DNA from: Planctomycetota bacterium
GTDB lineage: Bacteria > Planctomycetota > Planctomycetia > Pirellulales > UBA1268
DNA: 64,000 nucleotides
Assembly (NCBI GenBank): GCA_003669585.1
Contig: QWOQ01000018.1
Coordinates: 25,611 to 89,610, forward strand
Direction: 5' to 3'
The first letter of the stretch is position 1. Every line of letters starts with the position of its first letter. The notes beneath the pieces are model-generated. The model had not been told where the DNA came from. It ran no database searches and saw only the letters and a program-made list of their open reading frames with translations. The position numbers and the translations under genes were made by a program. This document shows, one piece after another, positions 27,321 through 38,285 of this stretch.

Positions 27321-30300
27321 GTGGGAACAAGTCTTGTGAAGGGCACTACGAACGACGCGAGTACAGGAGTCGATACGTATTCTGCGGATCATACGGTCGC
27401 CAGCGGGAACGTGCCATCGTCTGCCAAACAAGAGTTTTGTATTGGACGAGTTCCAGCGTGGGTGCATCAATGTCTCGAGGATTTCGAGCTTCATCAACGT
27501 CCCGTCATGCTGTCGATTGATACCGATGTGTCACTTGACGGCCAGCCGCTGCAAGAATGGCTTTCTGTAACGGCCGATCACCTGGTAGTGGTTGGAGGCC
27601 CAAAACCATCAAAGGTGCTTCGCATTGTGCTTTGGAAAAGCGTGTCGCTTGTTCGCACCAGCGCAGGCATTGGAGGCGGCACGTTGCAAGTTAAGGCCGA
27701 CGGAGAGTGGATTGACTTGATTCGCTTTTCCAACGCGATGTCAGCCCGCTTTCATAAAATCTCTCGAGCTTTAGAGAACGTTCGTGAGAACCCCGAGAAT
27801 CTCTCCGGCCTTCCAATGCCTCAGAGCGATCCTTCGCTCTTTGAACAGCTCGAAGGAGTCATCGATCCACCGCGGTGTTCATCCTGCTCACTGCGGCTTT
27901 CCAGCCGCGAGGAGTTTTGTCCACGTTGCATGCAGAAAGGTCAGATTCTCCGGCGGGTGGTGGAACTTCTTGCGCCGTATCGACGAGGTGCGGTGTTGCT
28001 GTGCGTACTCACGTGCGTGGGCGTTGCGGCAGAACTGATTCCACCAAAACTCCAACAGTACATGGTGGATGACATTCTCTCAGGACAAATCAGCGGATCG
28101 GAAAATACACCGGGCAGTCTCGCTCCGCTGCCCGATTTTAAAACGGCTCTGCTGGTGGTGGTTGTAGCCCTTGCCTTCTCTCGCGTATTGCTGTCGATCG
28201 TAGGAGTTTTTAAGGGAAGGCTGGCAACGGCCATTGGCACCGGACTCACCGGGACCTTGCGTGAGGAGATGGTGCAAAAATTACAAAATCTTTCCATTGC
28301 CTATTACGACCGACATCAAGTGAGCTCAATGATCAGTCGAGTGGCGCATGACAGTGAAGTGCTGCACGGTTTGATGCATCAACTCACCGGTGGTTTTCTG
28401 CTTCAACTTGTGCAGCTTGTGGGTGTGGGGGCGATGCTTGTTTGGATCAATCCAAAGCTGGCGATGTTCACGTTGATTCCCGTGCCGCTCGTGTTTTTAG
28501 GATCATGGATTTTCTGGCGGCACGTCTATCCACGTCATTACCGGCTGTGGGATGCTTCAAGCAAACAGATGTCAGTGTTGAGCGGCATGCTCTCAGGAAT
28601 TCGGATCGTGAAAGCTTTTTCGCAAGAGCCTCGCGAACTCAATCGATTTCATCAATCGAGCGATCATCTCAGACATTGGCGACAGTGGGTGGAACACACC
28701 AACTCTACATATTCGGCCGCCATGCAGTTGGTCTTCGGGCTCGGAGGATTGATCGTTTGGTATGTCGGAGGACGAGACGTGATCGGCAGTCAAATGACAC
28801 TTGGACAGTTGATCGCGTTTCTCGCCTATTTGGCAATGTTTTACGCGCCACTCGGCGCACTTTCAAACTTCACGACCTGGTTGACCAGTTTTCTTTCCGG
28901 CAGCAAGCGAGTGCTGGAACTGCTTGACACGCCGATTGTGATCAGCGATCCCGCAGCACCTCAAGAGTGGAAAGATCCTGTGGGTTCCATTCGATTTTCG
29001 AATGTGACATTCGGCTATGACCGGAATCAACCGGTGCTTCGCGATGTGTCGTTTGACGTAAAGCCTGGAGAGATGATCGGAGTTGTGGGACGAAGTGGCT
29101 CGGGAAAGACTACGCTGGTCAATCTGCTCGGTCGATTTTACGACGTGCAGGAGGGGAGCATCACAGTGGATGGCATCGACATCCGCAATCTTGCAACGCA
29201 ACAACTTCGGGAGCGTTTGGGAATCGTCTTCCAAGATTCGTTCTTATTTCGCGGAACAATTTGGAAAAATCTCTCTTACGGTCGTCCTTCGGCCACCATT
29301 GAAGAGGGACTCGAGGCCGCCAAGGCCGCCGGAGCCCACGACTTTCTCTGCCGACAATGCCTGGCGTATGAAACGCTCCTCGGTGAGCATGGAGCAGGAC
29401 TTTCGGGAGGAGAAAAACAGCGGCTCTCGATCGCCCGCACGTTGCTCTACGACCCCAAAATTCTTGTTCTCGACGAGGCAACAAGCAACATCGATGCCGA
29501 GGCAGAAAAGAATATACAAGATGCGTTGGCGGTCTTGGTGCGAGGCCGTACGACAATCGCCATCGCCCATCGTCTCTCTACGTTGCGAAACGCCGATCGC
29601 ATCCTTGTGTTCGATAGCGGTCGGCTTGTCGAAACTGGAACGCATGCGGAATTGCTCACGTCTGATGGTATCTACGCTCGTCTTGTTCGTCTGCAAACGC
29701 AGGTTTCAAAACGTTCGACGATTGATACGTTGCTCGTTGATCCAGTTGCCCTCTCGACCAAAGAAACGCTCACAGCACCCGCGCCGTCGAGTATCGAAGG
29801 TGGATCAGAATCGGACCCCACTCACGCAGTGGAGGGAATTCATTGGCTTTCCCCGACGAGTCATCGTTTTGTCATAGGGGTCAACGATCGCATTGAACTA
29901 TGGAGTGAGCAGGAACCAGTGGCGGCGGGAATCTTTCTTGTGCGTACATTTCCTGCGTCGTATGCCAGTGAGTATTTATCGGTGAGAGGCTGGAACGAAT
30001 CGGGTGATGAAATTGAAGTCGGCATGATTCGTTCTCTGAAAGAATGGCATGACAACGATCAGAGTGTCGTGATGACAGCTTTGCGTCGGCGCAGTTTGAT
30101 CCGTTCGATCCAACGCGTTCACGAGGTACGACTGTCGCACGGATATCTCGACTTTCTCGTCGAGACGGATGTCGGCAGGCAGAAGTTCACGACGCGATGG
30201 ACTCAAAGTCAGGTGCTTGATTTTGGTGCGGATGGAAAAATGCTGATCGACACAGAAGAAAACCGGTATTTAATTCCCAGCATCGAGGCGATGCCAAAGG

Positions 30301-30338
30301 TCGATCAAGATCGATTTCTTCAGTATGTCTATTGGTAG
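27321..30338 (+). CDS. ABC exporter with PH-like domain, zinc ribbon and C-terminal DUF1854
   Basis: A 1005-residue half-transporter with fused permease and ATPase. Residues about 40-155 look like a PH-like beta domain. A four-Cys ribbon CSSCSLRLSSREEFCPRC lies around 186-203. The membrane domain spans about 215-520. The nucleotide-binding domain has Walker A GRSGSGKTT (about 590), signature LSGGEKQRLSIART, Walker B ILVLDEATS and the switch His in AIAHRLS. The last 165 residues (HWLSPTSHRF to LQYVYW) match DUF1854, a domain found on ABC proteins linked in proteobacteria to cyanophycin loci; no cyanophycin gene is visible here. The start is GTG at 27321 with a weak ribosome binding site. Its export substrate is unknown. 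Confidence 0.9.
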   Translation: MGTSLVKGTTNDASTGVDTYSADHTVASGNVPSSAKQEFCIGRVPAWVHQCLEDFELHQRPVMLSIDTDVSLDGQPLQEWLSVTADHLVVVGGPKPSKVLRIVLWKSVSLVRTSAGIGGGTLQVKADGEWIDLIRFSNAMSARFHKISRALENVRENPENLSGLPMPQSDPSLFEQLEGVIDPPRCSSCSLRLSSREEFCPRCMQKGQILRRVVELLAPYRRGAVLLCVLTCVGVAAELIPPKLQQYMVDDILSGQISGSENTPGSLAPLPDFKTALLVVVVALAFSRVLLSIVGVFKGRLATAIGTGLTGTLREEMVQKLQNLSIAYYDRHQVSSMISRVAHDSEVLHGLMHQLTGGFLLQLVQLVGVGAMLVWINPKLAMFTLIPVPLVFLGSWIFWRHVYPRHYRLWDASSKQMSVLSGMLSGIRIVKAFSQEPRELNRFHQSSDHLRHWRQWVEHTNSTYSAAMQLVFGLGGLIVWYVGGRDVIGSQMTLGQLIAFLAYLAMFYAPLGALSNFTTWLTSFLSGSKRVLELLDTPIVISDPAAPQEWKDPVGSIRFSNVTFGYDRNQPVLRDVSFDVKPGEMIGVVGRSGSGKTTLVNLLGRFYDVQEGSITVDGIDIRNLATQQLRERLGIVFQDSFLFRGTIWKNLSYGRPSATIEEGLEAAKAAGAHDFLCRQCLAYETLLGEHGAGLSGGEKQRLSIARTLLYDPKILVLDEATSNIDAEAEKNIQDALAVLVRGRTTIAIAHRLSTLRNADRILVFDSGRLVETGTHAELLTSDGIYARLVRLQTQVSKRSTIDTLLVDPVALSTKETLTAPAPSSIEGGSESDPTHAVEGIHWLSPTSHRFVIGVNDRIELWSEQEPVAAGIFLVRTFPASYASEYLSVRGWNESGDEIEVGMIRSLKEWHDNDQSVVMTALRRRSLIRSIQRVHEVRLSHGYLDFLVETDVGRQKFTTRWTQSQVLDFGADGKMLIDTEENRYLIPSIEAMPKVDQDRFLQYVYW

Positions 30339-30373
30339 AGAGCACATCGCTTGGTGGCTCGACATTAAGACGA

Positions 30374-32878
30374 TTAGAGAATCGCCAGCGGATTGCGACG
30401 TTCTTCGAGCGTGCCGCGAGTCACTCCGACGCGGTTCGCAGCATTCAGGCGGGTCCATACGTCAGTGCCTCTGAGCGTTCCGGTAAGCAGGTCCCGGTAT
30501 GAACGAATCACTTCAGCAATAGCGTCTGGTTTTTCATCGAGCAGTTCGATGCGAAAGTGTCGAATACCCTTTGAAAGAAGTGACGGAACAACTTCAGCGC
30601 CGCTTTGAGCAACGGCGTTATAGAGCGTATTTCGGCAGCCCACATCGGCTGTGAGCGGGTGTTCAACGCCGATTCGATCACGCAGTGTTACTGAAAGCGT
30701 GTCGCATGGACGGCCGCAGTTTGTCTTATTTGTTCCTGGAGAAAGGACCGCGCAAAAGACACAGTGTTCCATATGGAACATCGGCATGTGCTGGTGGATC
30801 ACTACCTCAAGCCATTGCGGTGGAGACACAGTAACGAGTTCTAAAAGTTGTTCACGGTTGAGATCGTAAGAGGTTGTTACACGAGAGACGCCTTCTTCAA
30901 TGAAGAACTCGGCCGTAAGAGGATTGGTGACGTTGAGCGAAAAGTCGCCAACAATCGAAATTGAATGCGAGTGAAAAAATCGTAGTCCACCAAAGTTACG
31001 AACGAGAATGCCGTCGGGCTTCTGCTTTCGCAGGAGTTGAAAAATCCCCATTTCATCCGGTTTCTGGATGCGTGGTGTGGCCAGGAAAATTGTTGCTCCT
31101 GCAGCATGTGCAACGTCAATTGCCTTTTGGTACTCGCGAATGTCCTGGAATTCTACGTAGAGGTTCTTTTCGTTGAGTGCGAGCACCTCGGTGAGTTGTT
31201 CGAGTGAGCGACAAAGTACGTGAAGCGTAGGATCATCTGACGTTTCGGAGCGTTCCCGATTCCGATCGACCTGCCGGTAACCGGGATTGAGATGGCGTAT
31301 GGGGAATGCAACGGCGGCTTCTTCCAAACTTCGCACAAGATCGTGGCGCAGTTTTCCGAGGATACTCAGAGGCACCATGGCTTGGCCGATAATTTCGGCG
31401 CGAAACGAGTGAAGCTCAAACGGTGTTCCTCCGAGACGTGCCAACTGTTTTTCGAGAGTCGCCGCATCGAGAGGATGCTTGGTGGCTTCGACGGCGCACT
31501 GCTGCGAAACTACCTCGCAGACCGCTCCCGCAGCAGATTGGGCTTTTAATCGCACTGGAAATCCAACGGACACAAACGCCTCGACGGCGATCGGGGTTCG
31601 TCGCAGAGGATCAACTGAGGTGTACGTCTTTCGCAGTCGGGAAGTTAACTTTGGATCGTCCGTCTTCCAGACAGTCTGTCCCGGTTTTATTTCTTCGAAG
31701 TTCACATCGCCGTAGCCAAACGTGAGTTCGACTCGACCGTGCGACACCGGTTCGGAAAGAGAATTGCCAGATTGGAAAACCTCATAGACCCGCCCTCCTT
31801 GCGGGTCATCGATTGGCTTCCCGCAATCGAAAGAGACTCCATCCCCCCGCTTGATGCTACCGGTCAACTCGATTTCGACTCGTCCGTGTCGCACGAACAT
31901 GACAGTGCCCACAAGCACTCCGCGTTTCGAGCTACTCGTTGCCGGTACGAGCATTTTGTGATCGCAACCCTCCAGCCAACCATGCGAAAATCCTCGCGAA
32001 AACGAGAGTTCCATCTCCTCAACATGACGAGGTGAAAACGTTACCGGATGCCCGGCCACGGCGCTGTCGATTGCCGTTCGATAGTGACGGGTAATATTGG
32101 CAACGTATTCCGCCGTTTTGAGACGTCCCTCAATCTTGAGCGACGATACTCCTGCGGCGATCAATTCTGGAGAAAGTGCATAGGCGGCAAGATCCTGTGG
32201 GCTTAACAGGTACTGTTGCGATCCAAGATCGATTTCGACTCCGTTGCTGAGAATGGTGTACGGAAGGCGGCAAGCTTGCGCACACTGACCACGGTTCGCG
32301 CTGCGTCCGCCGAGTGACTCGCTTGTCAAGCATTGTCCGGAGTAGGCAACGCAAAGCGCTCCGTGCACAAACACTTCGAGTGGCATCGCAGTCTGGGTGC
32401 GAATCTGACGGATTTCATCGATTGAAAGCTCGCGTGCAACGACTACTCGTTGCATGCCGAGAGACTCTGCAAGCGCGATGCTTTCAGAACTCGTAAGAGT
32501 CATCTGCGTGGAAGCATGCAGGGGCAAGTCAGGACAGATCTTTCGGATCAATCGCGCCGCGCCAACGTCCTGCACGAGTACCGCATCGACTCCCGACAGC
32601 ACGACTGTTTCAATCACCCGTTCAAACGCAGCCAACTCATCGCTGAAAACCAAGGTATTGAGCGTGGTATAGCCCTTGAGTCCGCGGCGATGGAGCGTCG
32701 TCATTAATCGTGGCAGATCATCGATTGAAAAATTCGCAGCCCGAGCGCGGGCATTGAATCCAACGTCGAGACCAAAATAGACAGCATCAGCCCCGTTTTC
32801 AATTGCCGCTTTCACGCAATCCCAATCGCCGGCAGGCGAAAGAAGTTCAGGGGCAACAGGCTGTTGTCGTTGGTTCAT
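30374..32878 (-). CDS. U32 family protein (RlhA-like, with DUF3656 region)
   Basis: An 834-residue member of the U32 peptidase family. Several members are not peptidases but iron-sulfur enzymes that hydroxylate RNA bases (RlhA on 23S C2501, TrhO/TrhP on tRNA). The N-terminal part shows LLSPAGDWDCVKAAIENGAD, VQDVGAARLI, LHASTQMTLTS and the Cys-rich stretch GQCLTSESLGGRSANRGQC near residues 178-196. A beta-barrel/DUF3656-like middle follows, and a second part has VVIHQHMPMFHMEHCVFC and a further C-P-C pair. Length exceeds E. coli RlhA by about 180 residues. It is convergent with the ABC exporter (36 bp apart). RNA hydroxylation is inferred from family membership; collagen breakdown is less likely for a protein without a signal peptide. 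Confidence 0.88.
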   Translation of the reverse strand: MNQRQQPVAPELLSPAGDWDCVKAAIENGADAVYFGLDVGFNARARAANFSIDDLPRLMTTLHRRGLKGYTTLNTLVFSDELAAFERVIETVVLSGVDAVLVQDVGAARLIRKICPDLPLHASTQMTLTSSESIALAESLGMQRVVVARELSIDEIRQIRTQTAMPLEVFVHGALCVAYSGQCLTSESLGGRSANRGQCAQACRLPYTILSNGVEIDLGSQQYLLSPQDLAAYALSPELIAAGVSSLKIEGRLKTAEYVANITRHYRTAIDSAVAGHPVTFSPRHVEEMELSFSRGFSHGWLEGCDHKMLVPATSSSKRGVLVGTVMFVRHGRVEIELTGSIKRGDGVSFDCGKPIDDPQGGRVYEVFQSGNSLSEPVSHGRVELTFGYGDVNFEEIKPGQTVWKTDDPKLTSRLRKTYTSVDPLRRTPIAVEAFVSVGFPVRLKAQSAAGAVCEVVSQQCAVEATKHPLDAATLEKQLARLGGTPFELHSFRAEIIGQAMVPLSILGKLRHDLVRSLEEAAVAFPIRHLNPGYRQVDRNRERSETSDDPTLHVLCRSLEQLTEVLALNEKNLYVEFQDIREYQKAIDVAHAAGATIFLATPRIQKPDEMGIFQLLRKQKPDGILVRNFGGLRFFHSHSISIVGDFSLNVTNPLTAEFFIEEGVSRVTTSYDLNREQLLELVTVSPPQWLEVVIHQHMPMFHMEHCVFCAVLSPGTNKTNCGRPCDTLSVTLRDRIGVEHPLTADVGCRNTLYNAVAQSGAEVVPSLLSKGIRHFRIELLDEKPDAIAEVIRSYRDLLTGTLRGTDVWTRLNAANRVGVTRGTLEERRNPLAIL

Positions 32879-32963
32879 TCCACGAGTATAGAACTTGCCA
32901 TTCGGACACCATTGGTGACCCCGCAGGACGCCAGCAAAAGGCTTGTTTGGGGAGAGTCAGCCA

Positions 32964-34757
32964 TCAAGGCACACCTGTTTCATCAGAAGCATCGAGCGGA
33001 GAAGTGATTTGATAGACGACTTTTCCTGCAAGAAAAGTTGTCAGCACCTGTGTCTTTGGAAGGTCATCGATCGGGCAAGTGAGCGGATCGCGATCAACAA
33101 TAACGAGATCAGCAAACTTTCCCTTTTCAATCGAACCAATGGTATTTTCCAGAAACATAAACCGCGCGTTGTTGATTGTGTAGAGACGCAGTGCTGCTGC
33201 TCGCGAAAGTGATTCCTCGGGATGGAGTGCCGTCGTTTGACCCTGTGGAGTACGGGTGATCGCGATCCACATGCCAAGAAATGGATTGTACGGATTTACA
33301 CTTCGCAGCGATCCGATTTTCTGCATGTGATCGCTTCCGCCCCCAACCGTAACACCGGCTTCAAAGAGACTTTGAAGTGGTTGGAAATAACGGAGTCGCG
33401 CTTCGCCAAACTGCAAAAGCAGCGTCTGACCGTCGAGCCACAGCCATGCGGGTTGAATGTCTGCCAAAACGCCCAGTCGTGCCGCCTGAGCAATGGATTC
33501 GTGACTCATAAAATTGGAATGAGTCAGGCAGGGACGAGTGTGTGCCACCGACAGCGATTGATTGACCTCTTCGTACGCCGACAACAGTGCGTGTACTGCG
33601 CCGTCTCCCACGCTGTGCGCGGTGAATTGCAATCGGCTTTCAACTGCCGCCTTTACCATCGGCACGAGCACATCGGGCTGAATGTAGAGCATGCCTCGGT
33701 AGGCGGGGTCGGAAATAGAGTAGATCGAACTGATGCCCCACGGCTCGCGCATGGCGGCACTGCCGGTGAGCATGCCGCCATCAAGAAAACATTTAATTCC
33801 AACAATTCGAAGCATCGGCCCACCCGCCACGAGCGGTTCACGTCCAATTGCACGAATGCTTTCGACGAGCAATTCCACTGGCCCGCTGTTGCCGACACTT
33901 CTGGATGCGGCGATTCGCACATGCAATCGCTCGGCCGCAAGCAGTCTTTGATACTGCTCCATCGCGGCGAGGCCGGCATTTCGATCGCAAATTCCGGTGA
34001 TACCCACTGAGTTGTAATCGGCAAAAAGCTCAATAAGTCGAGTATCACGTTCCTCCGGGGAAGGAACTTTTTGGGTTCCGGTTCGTTTTAAAAATTTTGA
34101 GGCATTTCGCAGAATTCCGGTTGGCTCCCCGGTCGTTGGATTCTTTTCAATCGTGGCCGACGGATCGCCGGATTGAAAATCGCGATCGATTCCGGAAAGG
34201 GTGAGAGCCAATGAATTGACAGAACTGTCTGGTCCGGTTGAAAAGTGAACTGGGTTGTGTGGTGCTGCGTTATCGAGTTCCGCTTTGGTGGGATAGCGAC
34301 GCTCGGCAAGTCGAGTGATGAAGACTTGCTGAACAACGATCCATTCGCCGTCTTCGAGAACCTCCGCACGATTTCGCACATAGTCGAGCACATCGGAAAT
34401 ATTTTTCATGTCAGGAATGGGATGGTCAAACTCATGCAGACTCGCGCTGATCGGATGAGTGTGCGAATCGATCAGCCCAGGAAGTACCGTTGCTCCTTGA
34501 AGATCAATAACTTCAGTGTGTTCGCCGCGAAGTTTTAAGATCGATTGGTCGTCGCCAACGGCAAGAATGAGCCCTTCGGCAACGGCGACAGCTGAAGGAC
34601 GAGCAGTCGTGATCTCACCCTCGACGGTGATCACGTTGCCCCCGTGTAAAATCAGTTCCGCGTGCAAAGGTGATGCTTGAACAGACTCCCCAGTTGAGAA
34701 CAATATCACACAACAAAAAAAAGAAAGGTATCGAAATCTACATCGCGACATCGACAC
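32964..34757 (-). CDS. Secreted YtcJ-like amidohydrolase
   Basis: A 597-residue exported amidohydrolase of the YtcJ/LAF3 type (amidohydrolase family 3). A signal peptide (RYLSFFCCVILFSTGESVQA) precedes the beta domain with LILHGGNVITV. Metal-binding segments are LPGLIDSHTHPIS, the FLDGGMLTGSAAMREPWG segment, QFTAHSVGDGAVHALL, CLTHSNFMS and the GGGSDHM loop. The C-terminal FADLVIVDRDPLT is typical. Long-chain amide or formamide hydrolysis is known for some relatives. It lies 38 bp downstream of acetyl-CoA synthetase's stop on the other side of a short gap and 85 bp upstream of the U32 gene, all minus strand. Confidence 0.9.
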   Translation of the reverse strand: MSMSRCRFRYLSFFCCVILFSTGESVQASPLHAELILHGGNVITVEGEITTARPSAVAVAEGLILAVGDDQSILKLRGEHTEVIDLQGATVLPGLIDSHTHPISASLHEFDHPIPDMKNISDVLDYVRNRAEVLEDGEWIVVQQVFITRLAERRYPTKAELDNAAPHNPVHFSTGPDSSVNSLALTLSGIDRDFQSGDPSATIEKNPTTGEPTGILRNASKFLKRTGTQKVPSPEERDTRLIELFADYNSVGITGICDRNAGLAAMEQYQRLLAAERLHVRIAASRSVGNSGPVELLVESIRAIGREPLVAGGPMLRIVGIKCFLDGGMLTGSAAMREPWGISSIYSISDPAYRGMLYIQPDVLVPMVKAAVESRLQFTAHSVGDGAVHALLSAYEEVNQSLSVAHTRPCLTHSNFMSHESIAQAARLGVLADIQPAWLWLDGQTLLLQFGEARLRYFQPLQSLFEAGVTVGGGSDHMQKIGSLRSVNPYNPFLGMWIAITRTPQGQTTALHPEESLSRAAALRLYTINNARFMFLENTIGSIEKGKFADLVIVDRDPLTCPIDDLPKTQVLTTFLAGKVVYQITSPLDASDETGVP

Positions 34758-34795
34758 AATTCCTCAAAGAATATTGTTCTCAAACGATACGGTTG

Positions 34796-36763
34796 CTACT
34801 CGTCGTCGCGCAGTTTTGCAAGCACGGTGTAATCCTCAAGAGTTGTTGTGTCCCCAACAGTTTCGCGGCCTGCGGCAATATCACGAAGCAATCGTCGCAT
34901 GATTTTCCCGCTGCGCGTTTTCGGAAGTACTGAGGCAAAGTGAATGTCGTCGGGTACCGCCAGCGCACCGATCTGGTGTCTGACATGCTTGCGAAGCGTT
35001 TCTTTGAGAACCTCTCCTGCCTCGCCGCTGCGCAAGGTTACAAACACCGCCACAGCCTCTCCTTTGACGTCGTGCGGGCGACCAACGGCAGCCGCTTCGG
35101 CCACGCACGGATGGCTCACCAACGCACTCTCAATTTCAATTGTCGAAAGTCGATGCCCCGCGACGTTGAGCACATCATCGATGCGTCCCATGATCCAGTA
35201 GTAACCGTCGGCATCTTGTCGCGCATTGTCACCCGCCAGATATTTTCCGGGTACTTTCGACCAGTAGGTCTCGCGATACCGTTCTTGGTCACCCCAGATG
35301 CCTCGCAACATGCCGGGCCAGGGCTGCTTCATCACAAGCCACCCTCCCTCTCCTGTGTCAACAGGATTTCCCTCAGAGTCCACAATTTCGGGCACTACGC
35401 CGGGCAAAGGCATGGTGCAACTGCCTGGCTTTGTTGGAGTGGCGCCGGGCAATGGACTCATCATGATGCCGCCGGTTTCTGTCTGCCACCACGTATCAAC
35501 GATTGGACATCGCTTGCCGCCGATGACCTCGTGATACCAAATCCAAGCTTCTGGATTGATTCCCTCTCCCACCGTTCCGAGCAAACGAAGACTTGAAAGA
35601 TCTCGGTTTTCAATGTGCGACATTCCCCATTTCATAAACGATCGAATGGCGGTCGGTGCGGTATAAAAAATGGTTGGTTTTTCTTGTTCTACAATGTCCC
35701 AGAAACGGCCCTCGTTCGGGGCATTGGGAGCACCCTCGTAGATCAAAATGCTAGTGCCTGCTGCAAGAGGCCCGTAGGTAACATACGAGTGGCCGGTAAT
35801 CCATCCGCAATCAGCGGTGCACCAGAAGAGATCGTCGTCTCGCAAATCAAAGACCCATTCGGCAGTGGTCTTTGCCCAGAGAAGGTAGCCGGCGGTCGTG
35901 TGTTCGATGCCCTTTGGTTTTCCGGTTGAACCGCTGGTGTAGAGAATAAAAAGCGGTGCCTCGGAATCCATTGCAACCGGTGCCATGGAGTCTGGCATGT
36001 CTGCAACAAGATCGTGCCACCAGATATCACGTCCCGGGGTCATCGACACCGGTTGTCCAGTACGCTTGAGCACAATGACATGCTTGACGCTCGGCGAACG
36101 CACAAGCGCATCATCCACATTTTTTTTAAGCGGTAGCTGTGAACCGCGTCGCCAACCGCCGTCAGCGGTAATGACGGCAACCGCCTGGGCGTCTTCATTA
36201 CGATCAGCAATGGCCTCACTGGAAAATCCACCAAAGATGACTGAGTGCACAGCACCGATTCGCGCACAGGCAAGCATCGCGATCACAAGTTCTGGCGTCA
36301 TGGGCATGTAAATGGAAACGACATCTCCTGCCTTGATTCCGAGTTTTACAAGACCACCCGCACACATGCAGACCTCTGCAAGCAGTTCACGATAGGTTAG
36401 TTCGCGTCGCTCGCCGATCGGCTCTCCCACCCACACCATGGCTCTTTTGTCTCCGCGACCCGCCGCCACGTGCTGATCAAGGCACGCGGCTGAAGCGTTT
36501 GTGCGTCCGCCAACAAACCACGAAGCGCAAGGCGGCTGCCAGTCAAGAACGCGCGTGTAGGGAGTTGTCCACGGCAACAACTTGGCCAAGTTGTCCCAAA
36601 ACTTTTCAGGATGCTCCATTGCATCGGCGTAGATACGACGATAGTCCTCCATCGATTGAATTCGAGCACGCTTTGAAAATTCAGCCGACGGAGGAAAGAG
36701 GCGGTCTTCCTGCATAATACTGCTGAGGCGACCGGATGGAGCCGGAGAGTTGGGCGAATTCAT
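34796..36763 (-). CDS. acs: Acetyl-coenzyme A synthetase
   Basis: An AMP-forming ligase that converts acetate, ATP and CoA to acetyl-CoA. The 655 residues match the family. Visible motifs are the P-loop-like [16 protein letters not shown], the acetate pocket [16 protein letters not shown], the hinge Asp in [14 protein letters not shown], and the acetylatable lysine site in [13 protein letters not shown] near the C-terminus. [15 protein letters not shown] is a further hallmark separating Acs from other acyl-CoA synthetases. It is cytoplasmic. No Gcn5-type acetyltransferase or deacetylase is adjacent. Confidence 0.97.
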   Translation of the reverse strand: MNSPNSPAPSGRLSSIMQEDRLFPPSAEFSKRARIQSMEDYRRIYADAMEHPEKFWDNLAKLLPWTTPYTRVLDWQPPCASWFVGGRTNASAACLDQHVAAGRGDKRAMVWVGEPIGERRELTYRELLAEVCMCAGGLVKLGIKAGDVVSIYMPMTPELVIAMLACARIGAVHSVIFGGFSSEAIADRNEDAQAVAVITADGGWRRGSQLPLKKNVDDALVRSPSVKHVIVLKRTGQPVSMTPGRDIWWHDLVADMPDSMAPVAMDSEAPLFILYTSGSTGKPKGIEHTTAGYLLWAKTTAEWVFDLRDDDLFWCTADCGWITGHSYVTYGPLAAGTSILIYEGAPNAPNEGRFWDIVEQEKPTIFYTAPTAIRSFMKWGMSHIENRDLSSLRLLGTVGEGINPEAWIWYHEVIGGKRCPIVDTWWQTETGGIMMSPLPGATPTKPGSCTMPLPGVVPEIVDSEGNPVDTGEGGWLVMKQPWPGMLRGIWGDQERYRETYWSKVPGKYLAGDNARQDADGYYWIMGRIDDVLNVAGHRLSTIEIESALVSHPCVAEAAAVGRPHDVKGEAVAVFVTLRSGEAGEVLKETLRKHVRHQIGALAVPDDIHFASVLPKTRSGKIMRRLLRDIAAGRETVGDTTTLEDYTVLAKLRDDE

Positions 36764-36804
36764 AAATCAGACAGTCCTTCAAAAAAGAGATAAAAATCGA
36801 ATCG

Positions 36805-38112
36805 TCAATTTGAATTGAGTATTGAAGCGTCGACAGATGGAGTCACAACGATCTTTGCCGGTGTGGCCCAGTCGGCGGCAATGCGAGTCGCTTCTTCCAG
36901 CGAAAGTTCCCCGGGCTGAATCCACCAACGGTAGAAGACCTCAAGTGGCTTCTCAGGCAGAAGCTCAAATTCAAAATACGAACCGAATCGTGCATAGTCG
37001 CGTTCGCTCATGCGCGCTTCGCCGGGATTCCTTTGGGTGTTGATGCGCAGCACCGAATAACGTTGGCCGCCCACAACAAAAATGGCGGCATGCCACGCCG
37101 CATTGATAAAGGTCTTGTCTTCAGGCCAGTTTCGGAACTCGCCAGGCTCGGCCTTCACGCCGGGACGCAAATAGTAGGTCTGAGTTTTTGTCGTCTCGGC
37201 GACTTCCTGGGCGGCGCGAAAATGTACGCCTGCATGCTGAGGATCACCTTCGAGTCGCATCGGTCCTGCGAGTGTCACGAGTCGACTGCTAAAATCGATC
37301 ATTGTTCCCGCGGAGAGTGGCACAATGTCGAGTTCACGAGTTTCACTCGCCAAGAGAGAGGCGTCTCCCCCAGTCCACTCGATTCGAACGCACTGCCTTG
37401 CCTCGATCGGTCCGGCGATTTGCTCAAGTACTTCGCGATGTTCCTGACGAGCCTTGTCCTTGCAATGCCACGTATCACTTACCATTTTACCATCTGTTCC
37501 GTGGCCGATTTTGTTGTAGCCAAAGAAAATCCCGCGATGATGCGTGTATTGTCCCCCATCTCCTTTTGTGAGACGGATGCCGCTGCGAGAGTCATATACG
37601 TGATGAAAAGGTTTGTACGTTTGAACGCGGGTCTCTTCGGTGCTCGCGTCGTACAGCGGCATCACATATTCGACAAGCATTTTTCCACCGAGCAGAAGTT
37701 TTGCACTTCCGTTGTCGCTGGTCCATCTCAGGCCTTTTTCAACGGCAGCAGGAACAGTGGGCTCGTCGGGAACTAACTGCGCCTTGAGTTCGATCGATTC
37801 GCAAGAGATCAGTTTCGGGAGGATAAAGAGAATTGTTCCACGTACAGTGCTCTTGCTGGCAGGAACGGCATGAGAGAACTGCGGGTCTGAGATGAATTGA
37901 CCCGTCACACTTGAGCCATCTGGAAGCGACACTTTAACACGTCTGGAAGCATGTAACGGGTCGATTTCGACGACCGCCTTCAGTGGTAAATGCGAACGAT
38001 CAACATCCCCGGCAGAGATTAAAAAAGTCCACGAGTCGGCGGAGTGAACTTCTGGAAAAGGCATTCCACAAACAATCGCCAAAACGATCCATATCACGGC
38101 ACAACGACTCAT
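36805..38112 (-). CDS. Secreted PmoA-like protein (DUF6807)
   Basis: A 435-residue exported protein of the planctomycete PmoA-like family. Despite the historical name it has no membrane helices resembling methane monooxygenase. The ATG at 38112, with AGGA 9 nt upstream, starts a good signal peptide (VIWIVLAIVCGMPFPEVHSA), so I prefer it over 38187. The diagnostic segment GGQYTHHRGIFFGYNKIGHG carries two adjacent His residues in a beta-sandwich. Other conserved parts are FHHVYDSRSGIRLTKG, DPQHAGVHFRAAQEV and YSVLRINTQRNPGEARMSER. Such genes often sit with oxidoreductases in sugar-use loci; here it follows the glycosyltransferase gene and precedes acs. Its biochemical role is unknown. Confidence 0.85.
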   Translation of the reverse strand: MSRCAVIWIVLAIVCGMPFPEVHSADSWTFLISAGDVDRSHLPLKAVVEIDPLHASRRVKVSLPDGSSVTGQFISDPQFSHAVPASKSTVRGTILFILPKLISCESIELKAQLVPDEPTVPAAVEKGLRWTSDNGSAKLLLGGKMLVEYVMPLYDASTEETRVQTYKPFHHVYDSRSGIRLTKGDGGQYTHHRGIFFGYNKIGHGTDGKMVSDTWHCKDKARQEHREVLEQIAGPIEARQCVRIEWTGGDASLLASETRELDIVPLSAGTMIDFSSRLVTLAGPMRLEGDPQHAGVHFRAAQEVAETTKTQTYYLRPGVKAEPGEFRNWPEDKTFINAAWHAAIFVVGGQRYSVLRINTQRNPGEARMSERDYARFGSYFEFELLPEKPLEVFYRWWIQPGELSLEEATRIAADWATPAKIVVTPSVDASILNSN

Positions 38113-38285
38113 GCAGAATTGTCCTTTCAATCTGTTTGCCTGTAATTTCAAAAGAAGCGACCAAAGTCGATCTCGCAAACGAGACATAAAAAGCGAGTGT
38201 TGCTGTCACGCCCCCTCGGAGTACGATCACCCGTAGGAATTCCAGCGGAGTCTATCCGTTTCGAGGAATCATTTCAAAAACACTT

